Origin: SIG575 sp964474295
GTDB taxonomy: Bacteria > Bacillota > Clostridia > Oscillospirales > Acutalibacteraceae
Direction of reading: 5' to 3'
Length of the DNA stretch: 50,573 bases
Assembly (NCBI GenBank): GCA_964474295.1
Contig: CAYYRN010000008.1
Coordinates: forward strand, 1-50,573
Below are positions 38,363 through 47,596 of this stretch, piece by piece. Numbering within the stretch: position 1 is the stretch's first letter; every line of letters starts with the position of its first letter. A program made the translations under genes and the position numbers. The notes under the pieces were generated by a model. The model was not told where the DNA came from. It searched no databases and worked only from the letters and a program-made list of their open reading frames with translations.

Positions 38363-40240
38363 ATGGCTAAAAAACAGTTCAAGGCAGAATCCAAAAGACT
38401 TCTTGACCTTATGATTAACTCAATTTACACCCACAAGGAAATTTTCCTGCGTGAAATTATATCAAACGCAAGCGACGCTATGGACAAGCTTTACTACCAC
38501 GCACTTTCGGACGGCAGCACCGGCCTTTCCCGTGACGATTTCGCAATCAACATAGAAACCGACGAAGAAAACAGAACAATAACCATTTCAGATAACGGCT
38601 GCGGTATGACAAAGGAAGACCTTGAAAACAATCTCGGAACAATCGCAAAAAGCGGTTCGCTTTCTTTCAAAGAAGAAAACGAAAAGAGCGAGGACATCGA
38701 CATTATCGGTCAATTCGGTGTCGGCTTCTATTCGGCTTTTATGGTTGCGAGCGAAGTGACTGTTTTTTCAAAAGCCTACGGCGAGGAAAAAGCTTACAAG
38801 TGGAACTCAACGGGTGCTGACGGCTACACGGTTACCGAGTGTGAAAAAGAATCGCACGGCACTGACATCGTACTTAAAATAAAAGAAGACACGGAGGAAG
38901 AAAACTATACAAACTTCCTTAACGAATATACGCTCAGACATCTTATCAAAAAGTATTCCGACTACATCAGATATCCCATAAAAATGGAAGTTACCTCTTC
39001 ACGAATGAAAGAGGGAACGGAAAACGAGTTTGAAGAATTTAAGGAAATCGTCACCGTAAACAGTATGGTTCCGCTTTGGAAAAAGAACAAAAACGAAATA
39101 AGCGAAGAAGAATACGATGAATTTTACCGCACCAATTTCAGTGATTTTTCAAAGCCGCTTAAAGTGATAAACACCGCAACGGAGGGTGCCGCAACCTACA
39201 ACGCACTTCTGTTTATCCCGTCAAAAGCTCCTTATAACTATTACAACCGTGATTACGAAAAGGGGTTGAAGCTTTACGCAAGCGGTGTTCTCATTATGGA
39301 TAGCTGCAAAGACCTTTTGCCCGACCATTTCAGCTTTGTAAAAGGACTTGTCGATTCGCAGGATTTATCTCTTAACATTTCCCGTGAGATGCTCCAGCAT
39401 GACAGACAGCTTAAAATTATCGCTTCACGTCTTGAAAAGAAAATAAAATCAGAGCTTCTTTCCATGCTCAAAAACGACAGGGAAAAATACGAAGAATTTT
39501 ATGCTCAGTTCGGTTTGCAGCTCAAGTACGGTCTTTACAGCGGTTACGGTCAAACAACCGAGCTGCTCAAGGACTTGTTGATGTTTGTTTCAAGCTTTGA
39601 AAACAAGCTTACAACACTTGAAGAATATGTTTCACGAATGAAAGAAGAGCAGAAATATATTTACTATGCCTGCGGAGAAAGTGCCGAGCAAATTGCACGC
39701 TTGCCTCAAACGGAGGCGGTAACGGAAAAAGGATACGAAATTCTTTACCTCACTGCCGATGTTGACGAGTTCACGCTTAAAATTATGGGCAAATTCGATG
39801 ATAAGGAATTCCGTTCCATTGCCGCAGAGGATTTGGGACTTGAAACGGAAGAAGAAAAGGAAGAAACAAAGAAAAAAGCAGATGCCAGCCGTGAAATGCT
39901 CGAATTTATGAAAGAGTCGCTTGACGGAAGGGTAACGGAAGTCAGACCCTCCTCCAGATTAAAAAGCCACCCCGTTTGCCTTACGGCAAAAGGCGAGCTT
40001 TCGCTTGAAATGGAAAAGGTTCTCAACACAATGCCCAATGACACGAACGTAAAAGCCGAAAGAGTTCTTGAAATAAACGCAAACCACAAAATTTTCCAAA
40101 CTCTCACATCGCTTTACGATTCTGACAAAGAAAAGGTTAAAAAATACGCAAAGCTTCTTTATTCACAAGCCCTGCTGATAGAAGGCTTGAATGTGGAAGA
40201 CCCGGTGGAATTTTCCAACCTTATTTGCGAGCTGATGTAA
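38363..40240 (+). CDS. htpG: Molecular chaperone HtpG (Hsp90)
   Basis: A 625-residue Hsp90. The ATPase domain has EIFLREIISNASDAMDKL, ISDNGCGMTKEDL (catalytic-site Asp), GTIAKSG and GQFGVGFYSAFMVA, followed by the middle domain (YKWNSTGADGYTV and the DLSLNISREMLQ stretch) and the C-terminal dimerisation domain. It refolds or holds stress-damaged proteins using ATP. The ATG follows CGGAGG. It is a single-gene unit, repressed through a CIRCE site at 38312-38338 by HrcA, and closed by a terminator at 40289-40338. Confidence 0.97.
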   Translation: MAKKQFKAESKRLLDLMINSIYTHKEIFLREIISNASDAMDKLYYHALSDGSTGLSRDDFAINIETDEENRTITISDNGCGMTKEDLENNLGTIAKSGSLSFKEENEKSEDIDIIGQFGVGFYSAFMVASEVTVFSKAYGEEKAYKWNSTGADGYTVTECEKESHGTDIVLKIKEDTEEENYTNFLNEYTLRHLIKKYSDYIRYPIKMEVTSSRMKEGTENEFEEFKEIVTVNSMVPLWKKNKNEISEEEYDEFYRTNFSDFSKPLKVINTATEGAATYNALLFIPSKAPYNYYNRDYEKGLKLYASGVLIMDSCKDLLPDHFSFVKGLVDSQDLSLNISREMLQHDRQLKIIASRLEKKIKSELLSMLKNDREKYEEFYAQFGLQLKYGLYSGYGQTTELLKDLLMFVSSFENKLTTLEEYVSRMKEEQKYIYYACGESAEQIARLPQTEAVTEKGYEILYLTADVDEFTLKIMGKFDDKEFRSIAAEDLGLETEEEKEETKKKADASREMLEFMKESLDGRVTEVRPSSRLKSHPVCLTAKGELSLEMEKVLNTMPNDTNVKAERVLEINANHKIFQTLTSLYDSDKEKVKKYAKLLYSQALLIEGLNVEDPVEFSNLICELM

Positions 40241-40288
40241 TTAAGGGGCTGTAAAAAAGCGCAGAACGGATAAAAAAAGAATAATGTT

Positions 40289-40338
40289 AAAGGATTCTTT
40301 CGGTATGCTTTTTATAGAAACCGAAGGAATCCTTTTTT
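40289..40338 (+). terminator. Intrinsic terminator of htpG
   Basis: Arms AAAGGATTCTTTCGGT and ACCGAAGGAATCCTTT (one mismatch) with a 15-nt loop, followed by a run of T (40333-40338). Confidence 0.85.
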
Positions 40339-40395
40339 GTTTATTAATCGGGAATAAAATTGTGACGAAACTTACGTTTCGCGTTTTATCCTATA

Positions 40396-40438
40396 AACCA
40401 ACCTCGCCACTCGGCGTACCATGTACGCCGTCGGGCAA
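40396..40438. repeat. Palindromic intergenic element between htpG and the HAD gene
   Basis: An 8-bp perfect core CGGCGTAC-CAT-GTACGCCG with outer complementary flanks (CCTCGCC / GGCAAGC, partly paired). A second small palindrome CGAAAC-TTAC-GTTTCG lies upstream at about 40368-40383. The sequence is richer in G and C than the neighbouring spacer, and the pair of palindromes has the look of a dispersed intergenic repeat. Confidence 0.45.
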
Positions 40439-40440
40439 GC

Positions 40441-40487
40441 AAAAAATATAGCTGTAAAAAACTTCCGTTCTTTACAGCTATATTTTT
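40441..40487. terminator. Bidirectional terminator at the end of the HAD phosphatase gene
   Basis: A 12-bp perfect stem TATAGCTGTAAA / TTTACAGCTATA (40447-40458, 40471-40482). Six A (40441-40446) give a U-run on the minus strand and ATTTTT (40482-40487) one on the plus strand. Another member of the GCTGTAAA hairpin set. Confidence 0.8.
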
Positions 40488-41133
40488 AAACTATAATATT
40501 AAAAAGTTCACTTGCCGTTGCGACAACAAAGTCGGCACCGGCATTTTTTAGTTCCTCGGAATAATCAAAACCGAAAACAACGCCCGCACATTTTATGCCG
40601 TTTGCCTTTGCACCCTCAACATCGAAAAGTCTGTCCCCCACCATAAGGGTTTCTTCCTTTTTCGCTTGCAAAAGCTCAATCGCTCTTGATATGATATCTT
40701 CTTTTGAATTGTGAGTTGTGTCAAAAGAAGCTCCGCACACGGCATCAAAATAATAGCCGATTTTCAGATAATCAAGAAGCGTTCCGAAAAATTTTTGAGG
40801 CTTTGAAGATGCGATTGCAAGCTTCACTCCGCTTTTCTTGAGTGATTTCAGCAAATCCTCTATTCCGTCAAAAAGCGAAAGCTTGTACATTGCGTTGTCC
40901 GTGTACTTCTCACGGTACTTTTCAACAAGCTTGTGAGCCGTACCGTCATCACACATCGTAACTCTTTTGAACGAAGAAAACAACGCAGGCCCCAAAAACG
41001 AATTTAAAACATCTTCGTTCGGCACGCCGTAGCCGCAGGCATTGAGAGCATAAATTATGCTTTCAAACACGCCCTCTCTTGTGTCTGCAACAGTTCCGTC
41101 AAAATCGAAAATCACATATTTGAATTTATTCAT
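40486..41133 (-). CDS. HAD family hydrolase, phosphoglycolate phosphatase-like
   Basis: A 215-residue HAD phosphatase. Motif I is DFDGTVADT (10-18), motif II lies near LAIASSKPQKF, and motif III/IV is LMVGDRLFDVEGAKANGI. A helical cap (residues about 17-85) is of the C1 type shared by phosphoglycolate and beta-phosphoglucomutase-like phosphatases. The substrate is uncertain. It lies 11 nt downstream of typA and is probably co-transcribed with it. Confidence 0.9.
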   Translation of the reverse strand: MNKFKYVIFDFDGTVADTREGVFESIIYALNACGYGVPNEDVLNSFLGPALFSSFKRVTMCDDGTAHKLVEKYREKYTDNAMYKLSLFDGIEDLLKSLKKSGVKLAIASSKPQKFFGTLLDYLKIGYYFDAVCGASFDTTHNSKEDIISRAIELLQAKKEETLMVGDRLFDVEGAKANGIKCAGVVFGFDYSEELKNAGADFVVATASELFNIIV

Positions 41134-41144
41134 TAAAATTCACC

Positions 41145-42965
41145 TTATTTTGAACCGAACTTCTTCTTCATTCTCAATTCTTTTGAAAGAATACGTTTTC
41201 TGAGTCTGAGCGACTTGGGAGTTATTTCAAGCAATTCGTCATCGCTTATAAACTCCATACACTGCTCAAGGCTGAGAACCGAGTGGGGAACAAGACGCAG
41301 TGCATCGTCCGAGCCTGCGGCACGGGTGTTTGTCATCTGCTTTTTCTTGCAAACGTTGCAAACGATATCCTCATCCTTAGCACATTCGCCCACAATCATT
41401 CCCTCGTAAACCTCAACACCGGGGCCGACAAAAAGTCTGCCACGCTCTTGAGTATTGAAAAGTCCGTAGCCTGTTGTTTCGCCTGTTTCGTGAACAACAA
41501 TCGAACCTCTTTCACGCATTTTAATTTCGCCCGCAAACGGCACATAGCCTTCAAAAAGCTGGTTCATAATGCCGTTGCCGTTTGTGTCGGTCATAAATTC
41601 GGAACGGTAGCCGATAAGTCCCCTTGACGGAATTTTAAATTCAAGGTGGCTCATTCCTCCGTCACGGGTTCCCATATTTTCAAGCTCACCTTTTCTCGAA
41701 CCTAACTTTTCGATAACCACACCCACATAGTTTTCAGGCACTTCCACAATAAGAAGCTCAACGGGTTCCATCATAACTCCGTTTTCTTCTTTCATAATAA
41801 CTTTCGGACGTGAAACCTGAAATTCATATCCCTCACGGCGCATAGTTTCGATAAGTATCGAAAGGTGAAGCTCTCCTCTGCCCGAAACCTTAAAAGTATC
41901 GGTAGTTTCAGTGTCTTCCACACACATACTTACGTTTGTTTCGACTTCCTTATAAAGTCTGTCACGCAGGTTTCTCGAAGTTACGAACTTACCCTCTCTG
42001 CCGGCAAACGGGCTGTCATTTACGATAAAGTTCATTGAAAGCGTCGGCTCATCGATTTTGATAAAGGGCAGTGGCTCAACACAGTCGGGAGAACAAATCG
42101 TTTCACCGATATTAAGTCCCTCAATACCCGAAACGCAAATAAGGTCACCCATCGAGGAAGAATCGACCTCAACTCTTTTAAGTCCCTCAAACTGATAAAG
42201 TCTGGAAATTTTAACATTCTGCGTTGTACCGTCCGATTTGCAAAGCACCATATTTTCGCCCTTTTTGATGCTGCCTCTTTCAACTCTGCCGATACCGATT
42301 CTGCCGATATAATCATCATAATCAAGGCTTGAAAAAAGCACCTGTGCAGGGCCGTTCAAATCGCCCTGCGGACATTCGATATTTTCAAGAATAGAATCAA
42401 GAAGCGGTCTCATATCGCCCTCACGCACAGAGCTGTCGAGTGATGAATAACCCTCTCTTGCGGAAGCATAAACAACGGGAAATTCAAGCTGGTCTTCGTT
42501 TGCGCCAAGCTCGATAAAGAGGTCAAGAACCTCATCTATTACTTCTTCGGGACGTGCGCCGGGGCGGTCGATTTTATTAACCACAACCACTACCTTTTTT
42601 TCAAGACCGAGTGCTTTTTTCAGAACAAACCTTGTTTGGGGCATACATCCCTCAAAGGCATCGACAAGAAGCAAAACGCCGTCCACCATCATCAAAATAC
42701 GCTCAACCTCGCCGCCGAAATCGGCATGGCCGGGAGTGTCGACAATATTGATTTTTGTATCCTTATAATGAATAGACGTGTTCTTTGAAAGAATGGTAAT
42801 ACCTCTTTCACGTTCAAGGTCATTTGAATCCATAACCCTATCCTGAACCTGCTCGTTTGAACGGAAAATTCCGCTTTGCTTGAGCATTTCATCGACAAGC
42901 GTTGTTTTTCCGTGGTCAACGTGGGCAATAATCGCTACATTTCTTACGTCATTTCTCTTATCCAA
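41145..42965 (-). CDS. typA: Ribosome-associated GTPase TypA/BipA
   Basis: A 606-residue translational GTPase, matching the family's 605-615. It has the G1 motif AHVDHGKTT, G2 RERGITI, G3 DTPGHADF, and NKIDRPGA (G4), followed by EF-G-like domains III and V and the C-terminal domain with SRGLIGYRSEF. TypA acts on 50S biogenesis and stress adaptation. The start is set at TTG (42963-42965), 6 nt after AAGGTG, giving the usual MDKRNDVRNVAIIAHVDHG opening. In-frame ATGs at 42980 and 43016 would lie in or before the ribosome site and at the promoter. Confidence 0.94.
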   Translation of the reverse strand: MDKRNDVRNVAIIAHVDHGKTTLVDEMLKQSGIFRSNEQVQDRVMDSNDLERERGITILSKNTSIHYKDTKINIVDTPGHADFGGEVERILMMVDGVLLLVDAFEGCMPQTRFVLKKALGLEKKVVVVVNKIDRPGARPEEVIDEVLDLFIELGANEDQLEFPVVYASAREGYSSLDSSVREGDMRPLLDSILENIECPQGDLNGPAQVLFSSLDYDDYIGRIGIGRVERGSIKKGENMVLCKSDGTTQNVKISRLYQFEGLKRVEVDSSSMGDLICVSGIEGLNIGETICSPDCVEPLPFIKIDEPTLSMNFIVNDSPFAGREGKFVTSRNLRDRLYKEVETNVSMCVEDTETTDTFKVSGRGELHLSILIETMRREGYEFQVSRPKVIMKEENGVMMEPVELLIVEVPENYVGVVIEKLGSRKGELENMGTRDGGMSHLEFKIPSRGLIGYRSEFMTDTNGNGIMNQLFEGYVPFAGEIKMRERGSIVVHETGETTGYGLFNTQERGRLFVGPGVEVYEGMIVGECAKDEDIVCNVCKKKQMTNTRAAGSDDALRLVPHSVLSLEQCMEFISDDELLEITPKSLRLRKRILSKELRMKKKFGSK

Positions 42966-42999
42966 AGCTTTCACCTTCATAATATTTTTACAAACTGAT

Positions 43000-43028
43000 A
43001 TTATACTATAAAACAAGTCGTTTTACAA
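43000..43028 (-). promoter_or_regulatory. Sigma-A promoter of typA
   Basis: Minus-strand TTGTAA (43023-43028), a 17-nt spacer and TATAAT (43000-43005), about 35 nt upstream of the TTG start. Its position supports the short form of TypA. Confidence 0.72.
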
Positions 43029-43056
43029 GTAATTTTGAACATTTTGTGATTTCAAC

Positions 43057-43095
43057 GAAAAAAAGCCGTGCTAAAGTACAAATTTTAACACGGCT
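43057..43095 (-). terminator. Intrinsic terminator after the GPH symporter gene
   Basis: Arms AGCCGTG and CACGGCT (43064-43070, 43089-43095), extended by TTAAA/TTTAG-type pairs, followed on the minus strand by seven T (43057-43063). Confidence 0.82.
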
Positions 43096-43104
43096 CGGTT
43101 TTCT

Positions 43105-44643
43105 TTATGTAATTTTTGATGTTTCCTTTTTGTTAAGCTCATCCAAATTCTTCTGTCGGCGGATATTAAGTTCCTCGACCATTTCTTTCTGCTTCTTTCC
43201 CGAAATATCGTAAAAGAACATCGGTATCATTCCGAAAAGCGAGAAAACCGCAGGAAAAAGTGCAAACAGTGCCACAAGCCACTGCTTTGTGTCGGTCGTT
43301 ATGTTTTCTGCCTGCGTTCCGTTTTGAATGTAACCGATAAGAACAAGACACCACGATGACGCATAGTTTCCGAAAGAGCCGAAAATTTTTGAAAGAGTTG
43401 ATTTAAGGGCACTCACCGTTGCTTCGTTACGCTGACCGAACTTGTATTCGCCGTAATCGTAGGCGGTAAGCTGGAGCATATTCGGAACCACCGAATAAAA
43501 GCCCGTTGTCAGTCCGTGAAGTGCATACCAAAACGTAATTCTCAAAAACAACTGCGTTGCGTCGTATTTCGTTATGGGGAAAGTTGTTACAAACATTCCC
43601 GCATAGCAAAAGAAAGTCCAAAACTTAGTGAAAATATAAAGCGGCTTATCCGAAATCCAATTTCTGATGATAGGTGCCAAAATGAGCGACGCGGCTGTGG
43701 GAACAATTGTTGCGGCAGAGCAAGCCGCCATAATCGCCTCATAACCTTGGAGCTTTTCTCCGATATTTAAACCGAAAATCGAAATTTGCAGCGTAACATC
43801 GGAAAAACACGCTCTGAAAACGTAAATCAAAAAACCGTATCCGATTGTCATACCTGCCTGCAAAACCTCCGAAATTGTGATAAGTACAAGGGGTTTGTTG
43901 TGAATTACCTGAGAATACACGTCTTTAAGACGTGAAATTTCCTGCTTTTCGGGTTCGACAATACGCTCTTTTGTCACAATGATATTAAAGAGCGTTGCCG
44001 GTACGGCGATGATGCTGAAGAAAACCATACTGTAAAAATAACGTTCGGATTCCTTTACATTCGGCAAAATCATTGCGATAATCGCAGCTATGTATGTTCC
44101 GCTGCCGCCGATTACCGAGCCGATGATACCGCCGATACCCGAAAGATAACCTCTTTCCGTGTTGTCCGTTGACTGACGAGCCGTAAGCGCCGTGAGTGCC
44201 GCATTGTAAAACGTGCTGACCATATCGTTTACAAGATAAATAATAACCAAATAAATGACCTTGAACGTATCGCCCAAATGCGGAAAGAAATCCTTTATAG
44301 GCAGAGCGCTTGCTATGCTCACAAAAGCCGTGGGAATAAGAAGCCAAAGCAAAACGGGTTTAAACCTGCCCCAGCGGGGATGTGATTTTTTCCTTCTGTC
44401 AATGACATTGCCGACGATTATATCGTTAAAAATATCCCAAAAGCTCAAAACAAAAGCAATTGATGTGTAAGTAAGATAAGCTTTTTCGCTCAAACCGAGG
44501 TAGGTGGAAATTACAAGTCCGCCGAACACACCCGAAACAGCCGATTTAAAATTCTGTCCGACCTTATCGACCGTATAAGCCGAATATTCAAGCAAACCGA
44601 GTTTTTCGTTAACATCTGTCGCCTTGGAGTTTCTTATTTTCAT
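43105..44643 (-). CDS. GPH-type (MelB-like) sugar:cation symporter, MFS superfamily
   Basis: A 512-residue transporter with about 12 membrane segments. The N-terminal LEYSAYTVDKVGQNFKSAVSG, then WDIFNDIIVGNVIDRRKK and HPRWGRFKPVLLW, follow the GPH pattern (DxxxDxxxGxxxDRT / WGRxRP). A central loop (KERIVEPEKQEISRLKDVYSQV) separates the two halves. Such carriers import glycosides, pentosides or uronides with H+ or Na+. The substrate is unknown; no sugar-processing gene is beside it. It is 21 nt downstream of der and appears to be the last gene of the DUF512-der operon. Confidence 0.87.
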   Translation of the reverse strand: MKIRNSKATDVNEKLGLLEYSAYTVDKVGQNFKSAVSGVFGGLVISTYLGLSEKAYLTYTSIAFVLSFWDIFNDIIVGNVIDRRKKSHPRWGRFKPVLLWLLIPTAFVSIASALPIKDFFPHLGDTFKVIYLVIIYLVNDMVSTFYNAALTALTARQSTDNTERGYLSGIGGIIGSVIGGSGTYIAAIIAMILPNVKESERYFYSMVFFSIIAVPATLFNIIVTKERIVEPEKQEISRLKDVYSQVIHNKPLVLITISEVLQAGMTIGYGFLIYVFRACFSDVTLQISIFGLNIGEKLQGYEAIMAACSAATIVPTAASLILAPIIRNWISDKPLYIFTKFWTFFCYAGMFVTTFPITKYDATQLFLRITFWYALHGLTTGFYSVVPNMLQLTAYDYGEYKFGQRNEATVSALKSTLSKIFGSFGNYASSWCLVLIGYIQNGTQAENITTDTKQWLVALFALFPAVFSLFGMIPMFFYDISGKKQKEMVEELNIRRQKNLDELNKKETSKIT

Positions 44644-44664
44644 ACAAAACGCTCCTTGTTGTTT

Positions 44665-45993
44665 TTAGGTGTTATCTTTGTCACGTTCTCTTATAACATA
44701 ATTTGTGGGAGTGCCTTCAAGTCCGAAAATTTCTCTTATTTGATTGTCAAGGTATCGCTGATAACTGTAATGAAACAAATCCTTACGGTTAACAAAGCAA
44801 ACAAACGTAGGCGGACGTGTTGATGCCTGCGTCATATAATAAATTTTAAGTCTTCTGCCCTTATCCGTGGGAGGCTGTACCCTTGCTGTTGCCGCCGCAA
44901 GGACATCATTGAGCTTACCTGTTGAAATTCTCATTGCATTTTGCTCGTCAACAAACTTAATAAGCTCATAAAGGCGGTCGATTCGCTGACCTGTTTTTGC
45001 GGAAATGAAAATAATCGGGGCATATGGCATAAACGAAAAATCATTCATAAGCTTCTTTCGCTGTGCATCCATTGTTCTGCCGTCTTTTTCAACGGCATCC
45101 CATTTGTTCACGGCGACTATGCAAGCTTTTCCCATTTCGTGGGCAATGCCCGCAACTTTGGAATCCTGTTCCGTAAAGCCTTCCGTGGCATCTATCATAA
45201 TAACACACACGGTTGCCCTTTCAACAGCCATTTTTGCTCTGATAACGCTGTATTTTTCTATTTTTTCATCAACCCTGCTCTTTCTTCTTAATCCTGCGGT
45301 GTCGATGAAAATAAATTTGCCGTGGGAATTTTCGACTATCGTGTCCGTAGCATCACGGGTTGTTCCCGCAATGTTTGAAACAATAGCTCTTTCCTGACCG
45401 GAGATTGCATTGATGAGAGAGGATTTTCCGACATTCGGCTTGCCGATGACGGCAACCTTGATGTAATCGTCATCAACATCCTCCTGCTCGCTTTCGGGAA
45501 AATATTTGCAAACTTCTTCAAGCAAATCACCCGTTCCGTGACCGTGAACCGAGGACACGGCAATTGGATCGCCCAAAGCCAAATTGTAAAACTCGTAAAA
45601 CTCCGCCGGCATATCGCCTATGCCGTCACATTTATTAACGCAAAGAACGATGGGCTTGCCCGATTTTCTGAGCATTGAAGCTACTTCCTCATCTGTTGCG
45701 ACAACGCCCGTTCTTACATCTGTTACGAAGATTATAACATCGGCACTGTCGATTGCAAGCTGTGCCTGACGTTTCATCTGAACAAGAATTATATCATCCG
45801 AGGCAGGCTCTATACCGCCCGTATCTATCAAAAGAAAATTATGTCTTTGCCATTCGCAGTCGCCGTAAATTCTGTCCCTTGTAACGCCGGGAGTGTCATC
45901 GACAATTGAAAGTCTTTGCCCTATAAGCTTGTTGAAAAGCGTTGATTTTCCGACATTCGGACGTCCGACAATCGCAACAATAGGTCTTGACAT
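44665..45993 (-). CDS. der: Ribosome biogenesis GTPase Der (EngA)
   Basis: A 442-residue protein with two tandem GTPase domains and a C-terminal KH-like domain, as normal. The first G domain has GRPNVGKST, DTPGVTRDRI and NKCDG; the second GKPNVGKSS, GTTRDATD, DTAGLRRK and NKWDAVEK. Der helps assemble the 50S subunit. It begins 3 nt after the DUF512 protein gene ends and is followed 21 nt later by the symporter gene. Confidence 0.97.
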   Translation of the reverse strand: MSRPIVAIVGRPNVGKSTLFNKLIGQRLSIVDDTPGVTRDRIYGDCEWQRHNFLLIDTGGIEPASDDIILVQMKRQAQLAIDSADVIIFVTDVRTGVVATDEEVASMLRKSGKPIVLCVNKCDGIGDMPAEFYEFYNLALGDPIAVSSVHGHGTGDLLEEVCKYFPESEQEDVDDDYIKVAVIGKPNVGKSSLINAISGQERAIVSNIAGTTRDATDTIVENSHGKFIFIDTAGLRRKSRVDEKIEKYSVIRAKMAVERATVCVIMIDATEGFTEQDSKVAGIAHEMGKACIVAVNKWDAVEKDGRTMDAQRKKLMNDFSFMPYAPIIFISAKTGQRIDRLYELIKFVDEQNAMRISTGKLNDVLAAATARVQPPTDKGRRLKIYYMTQASTRPPTFVCFVNRKDLFHYSYQRYLDNQIREIFGLEGTPTNYVIRERDKDNT

Positions 45994-45996
45994 TTT

Positions 45997-47301
45997 TCAT
46001 TCTCCTTTCATCTTTTCAAGCAGCTCATATCCGTCGGATTTGACAGGCACTATCCTGCATCCGAGTATTTCTTCGGCTTGAGTGAGTGTCATATCGTCAA
46101 GGAACATATCCCCTTCGCTTCGCAGCATAGATGATGATATAAGCAGCTCGTCTGTTTCGTATTTTCCTTTCAGTTGTGAGGTTAAATCTTTTCCGGTAAT
46201 AAGTCCGCTTACGGTAATCGTATGACCGAAAAAGTCATTTTCTATTTTCACAACGGGAATTTCGATATTGTATTTTTCAAAAAACAAATCGGAAATTTTT
46301 TTAAGCAGAGGATATGCGGCAGTACCCGTTGCGATAAGCTTCTTGCTTTTGTCCGCAATGATGCCGTTATCATCTTCCAAAGCTTTTTTAAACGTATATT
46401 CAAGGTCAGTCCACATACCTACACCGTTTTCGATTTGCGGATAGTCCTCATATTCCTCGTTCTTCGGAAGAGGAAGTCCTGCCTGCAAATAAAACTCATC
46501 AGAAGCATAAACCAAGTGCGTACCGAATTTTTCAAAGAACTCGGATGAATAACTCTCGATTATTTCAACAACCTCTTTTGCCTTTTCCGGTGTGTAAGTG
46601 TCAAGCTTCGGCAGGTTTTGTCTGAATTTCGTTATTCCGACCGGTACCGCCGCAATCGACTGCACCGCAGGATAAAGAGACGCCAGCTTTTCAATACTGA
46701 ATTTAAGCTCCTCGCCGTCATTTATACCCGGACACAAAACAAGCTGTGTGTTAAGGTGAGTTCCGTGAGATGCCAAAACGTCAATATATTTCAGCACTTC
46801 GCCTGCGTGCGGATTTTTCATCATTTTAACACGAAGTTCGGGGTTCATGGTATGCACAGAAACATTGACGGGGTTAATGTGCATTTCGATTATACGCTCA
46901 ACATCACGGTCTGTAAGGTTTGTCAGAGTTATATAATTTCCGAAAAGGAATGACATTCTCGAATCATCATCCTTAAAATAAAGCGATTCACGCATACCCT
47001 CCGGCAATTGGTCGATAAAACAAAAAACGCATTTGTTTTTGCAGGTTTTCTGGCTATCCATCAAGTAGGTATTGAAAACCAATCCCAAATCCTCGTTTTC
47101 TTCCTTGAATATTTTCTTTTTTACGCTCTTTCCGTTAGGCTTTTCAAGCTCAAGCAAAACCTCGAAATCACTTGCGTAAAAATTATAATCGAGAATATCG
47201 TTAATTTCGTGTGAATTGATTTTTTTCAAAACCCAGCCTTTTTTTATATGTTTTTTCGCACAAGGCGACTTTTTGACAACATCAATAATTTCCGCCGACA
47301 A
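45997..47301 (-). CDS. DUF512 radical SAM-like protein with PDZ-like N-terminus
   Basis: A 434-residue protein with an N-terminal PDZ-like region (about 1-75), a CKNKCVFCF Cys cluster (Cys87, 91 and 94, the CxxxCxxC radical SAM pattern), and the C-terminal DUF512 domain. Conserved-looking segments are IDQLPEGMRESLYFKDDD, NPVNVSVHTMNPELR and VLCPGINDG. Its function is unknown; conservation next to der in Clostridia suggests a role in ribosome or RNA maintenance, by inference only. The start is TTG at 47299-47301, with GGAGGG 8 nt upstream. Confidence 0.88.
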   Translation of the reverse strand: MSAEIIDVVKKSPCAKKHIKKGWVLKKINSHEINDILDYNFYASDFEVLLELEKPNGKSVKKKIFKEENEDLGLVFNTYLMDSQKTCKNKCVFCFIDQLPEGMRESLYFKDDDSRMSFLFGNYITLTNLTDRDVERIIEMHINPVNVSVHTMNPELRVKMMKNPHAGEVLKYIDVLASHGTHLNTQLVLCPGINDGEELKFSIEKLASLYPAVQSIAAVPVGITKFRQNLPKLDTYTPEKAKEVVEIIESYSSEFFEKFGTHLVYASDEFYLQAGLPLPKNEEYEDYPQIENGVGMWTDLEYTFKKALEDDNGIIADKSKKLIATGTAAYPLLKKISDLFFEKYNIEIPVVKIENDFFGHTITVSGLITGKDLTSQLKGKYETDELLISSSMLRSEGDMFLDDMTLTQAEEILGCRIVPVKSDGYELLEKMKGE

Positions 47302-47324
47302 TCGATACCCTCCTTGAAATAAAA

Positions 47325-47355
47325 ATAAAAGGGTAGAGATTCTTCCTCTCTACCC
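47325..47355 (-). terminator. Intrinsic terminator of rpmF
   Basis: An 8-bp stem GGGTAGAG / CTCTACCC (47331-47338, 47348-47355) followed on the minus strand by TTTTATTTTT. It divides the yceD-rpmF unit from the DUF512-der unit. Confidence 0.8.
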
Positions 47356-47376
47356 AAGGTTCAGCTTATAAGAGGA

Positions 47377-47559
47377 TTAGTCCTCAACTCTAACAATCTC
47401 AACACCCTTGTACTTGCCGCAAGAAGCACAAACTCTGTGGGGTCTTGTATATTCGCCGCATGAAGGACACTTTACAAGTTCGGGAGCTTTCATCTTCCAT
47501 ACACTTGAACGTCTTTTATCTCTTCTTGCTTTTGAAACTCTTCTCTTCGGTACTGCCAT
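47377..47559 (-). CDS. rpmF: 50S ribosomal protein L32, zinc-binding form
   Basis: A 60-residue L32 beginning MAVPKRRVSKARRDKRRS. Four Cys (31, 34, 44 and 47, in CPSCGEYTRPHRVCASCG) form a zinc ribbon, so this is the C+ type rather than the zinc-independent paralogue. It follows the DUF177 gene by 37 nt, a conserved pair in many bacteria. Confidence 0.97.
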   Translation of the reverse strand: MAVPKRRVSKARRDKRRSSVWKMKAPELVKCPSCGEYTRPHRVCASCGKYKGVEIVRVED

Positions 47560-47596
47560 TTTAAAGTTCCTCCTTATAAAAATTCAATTAAATTAT

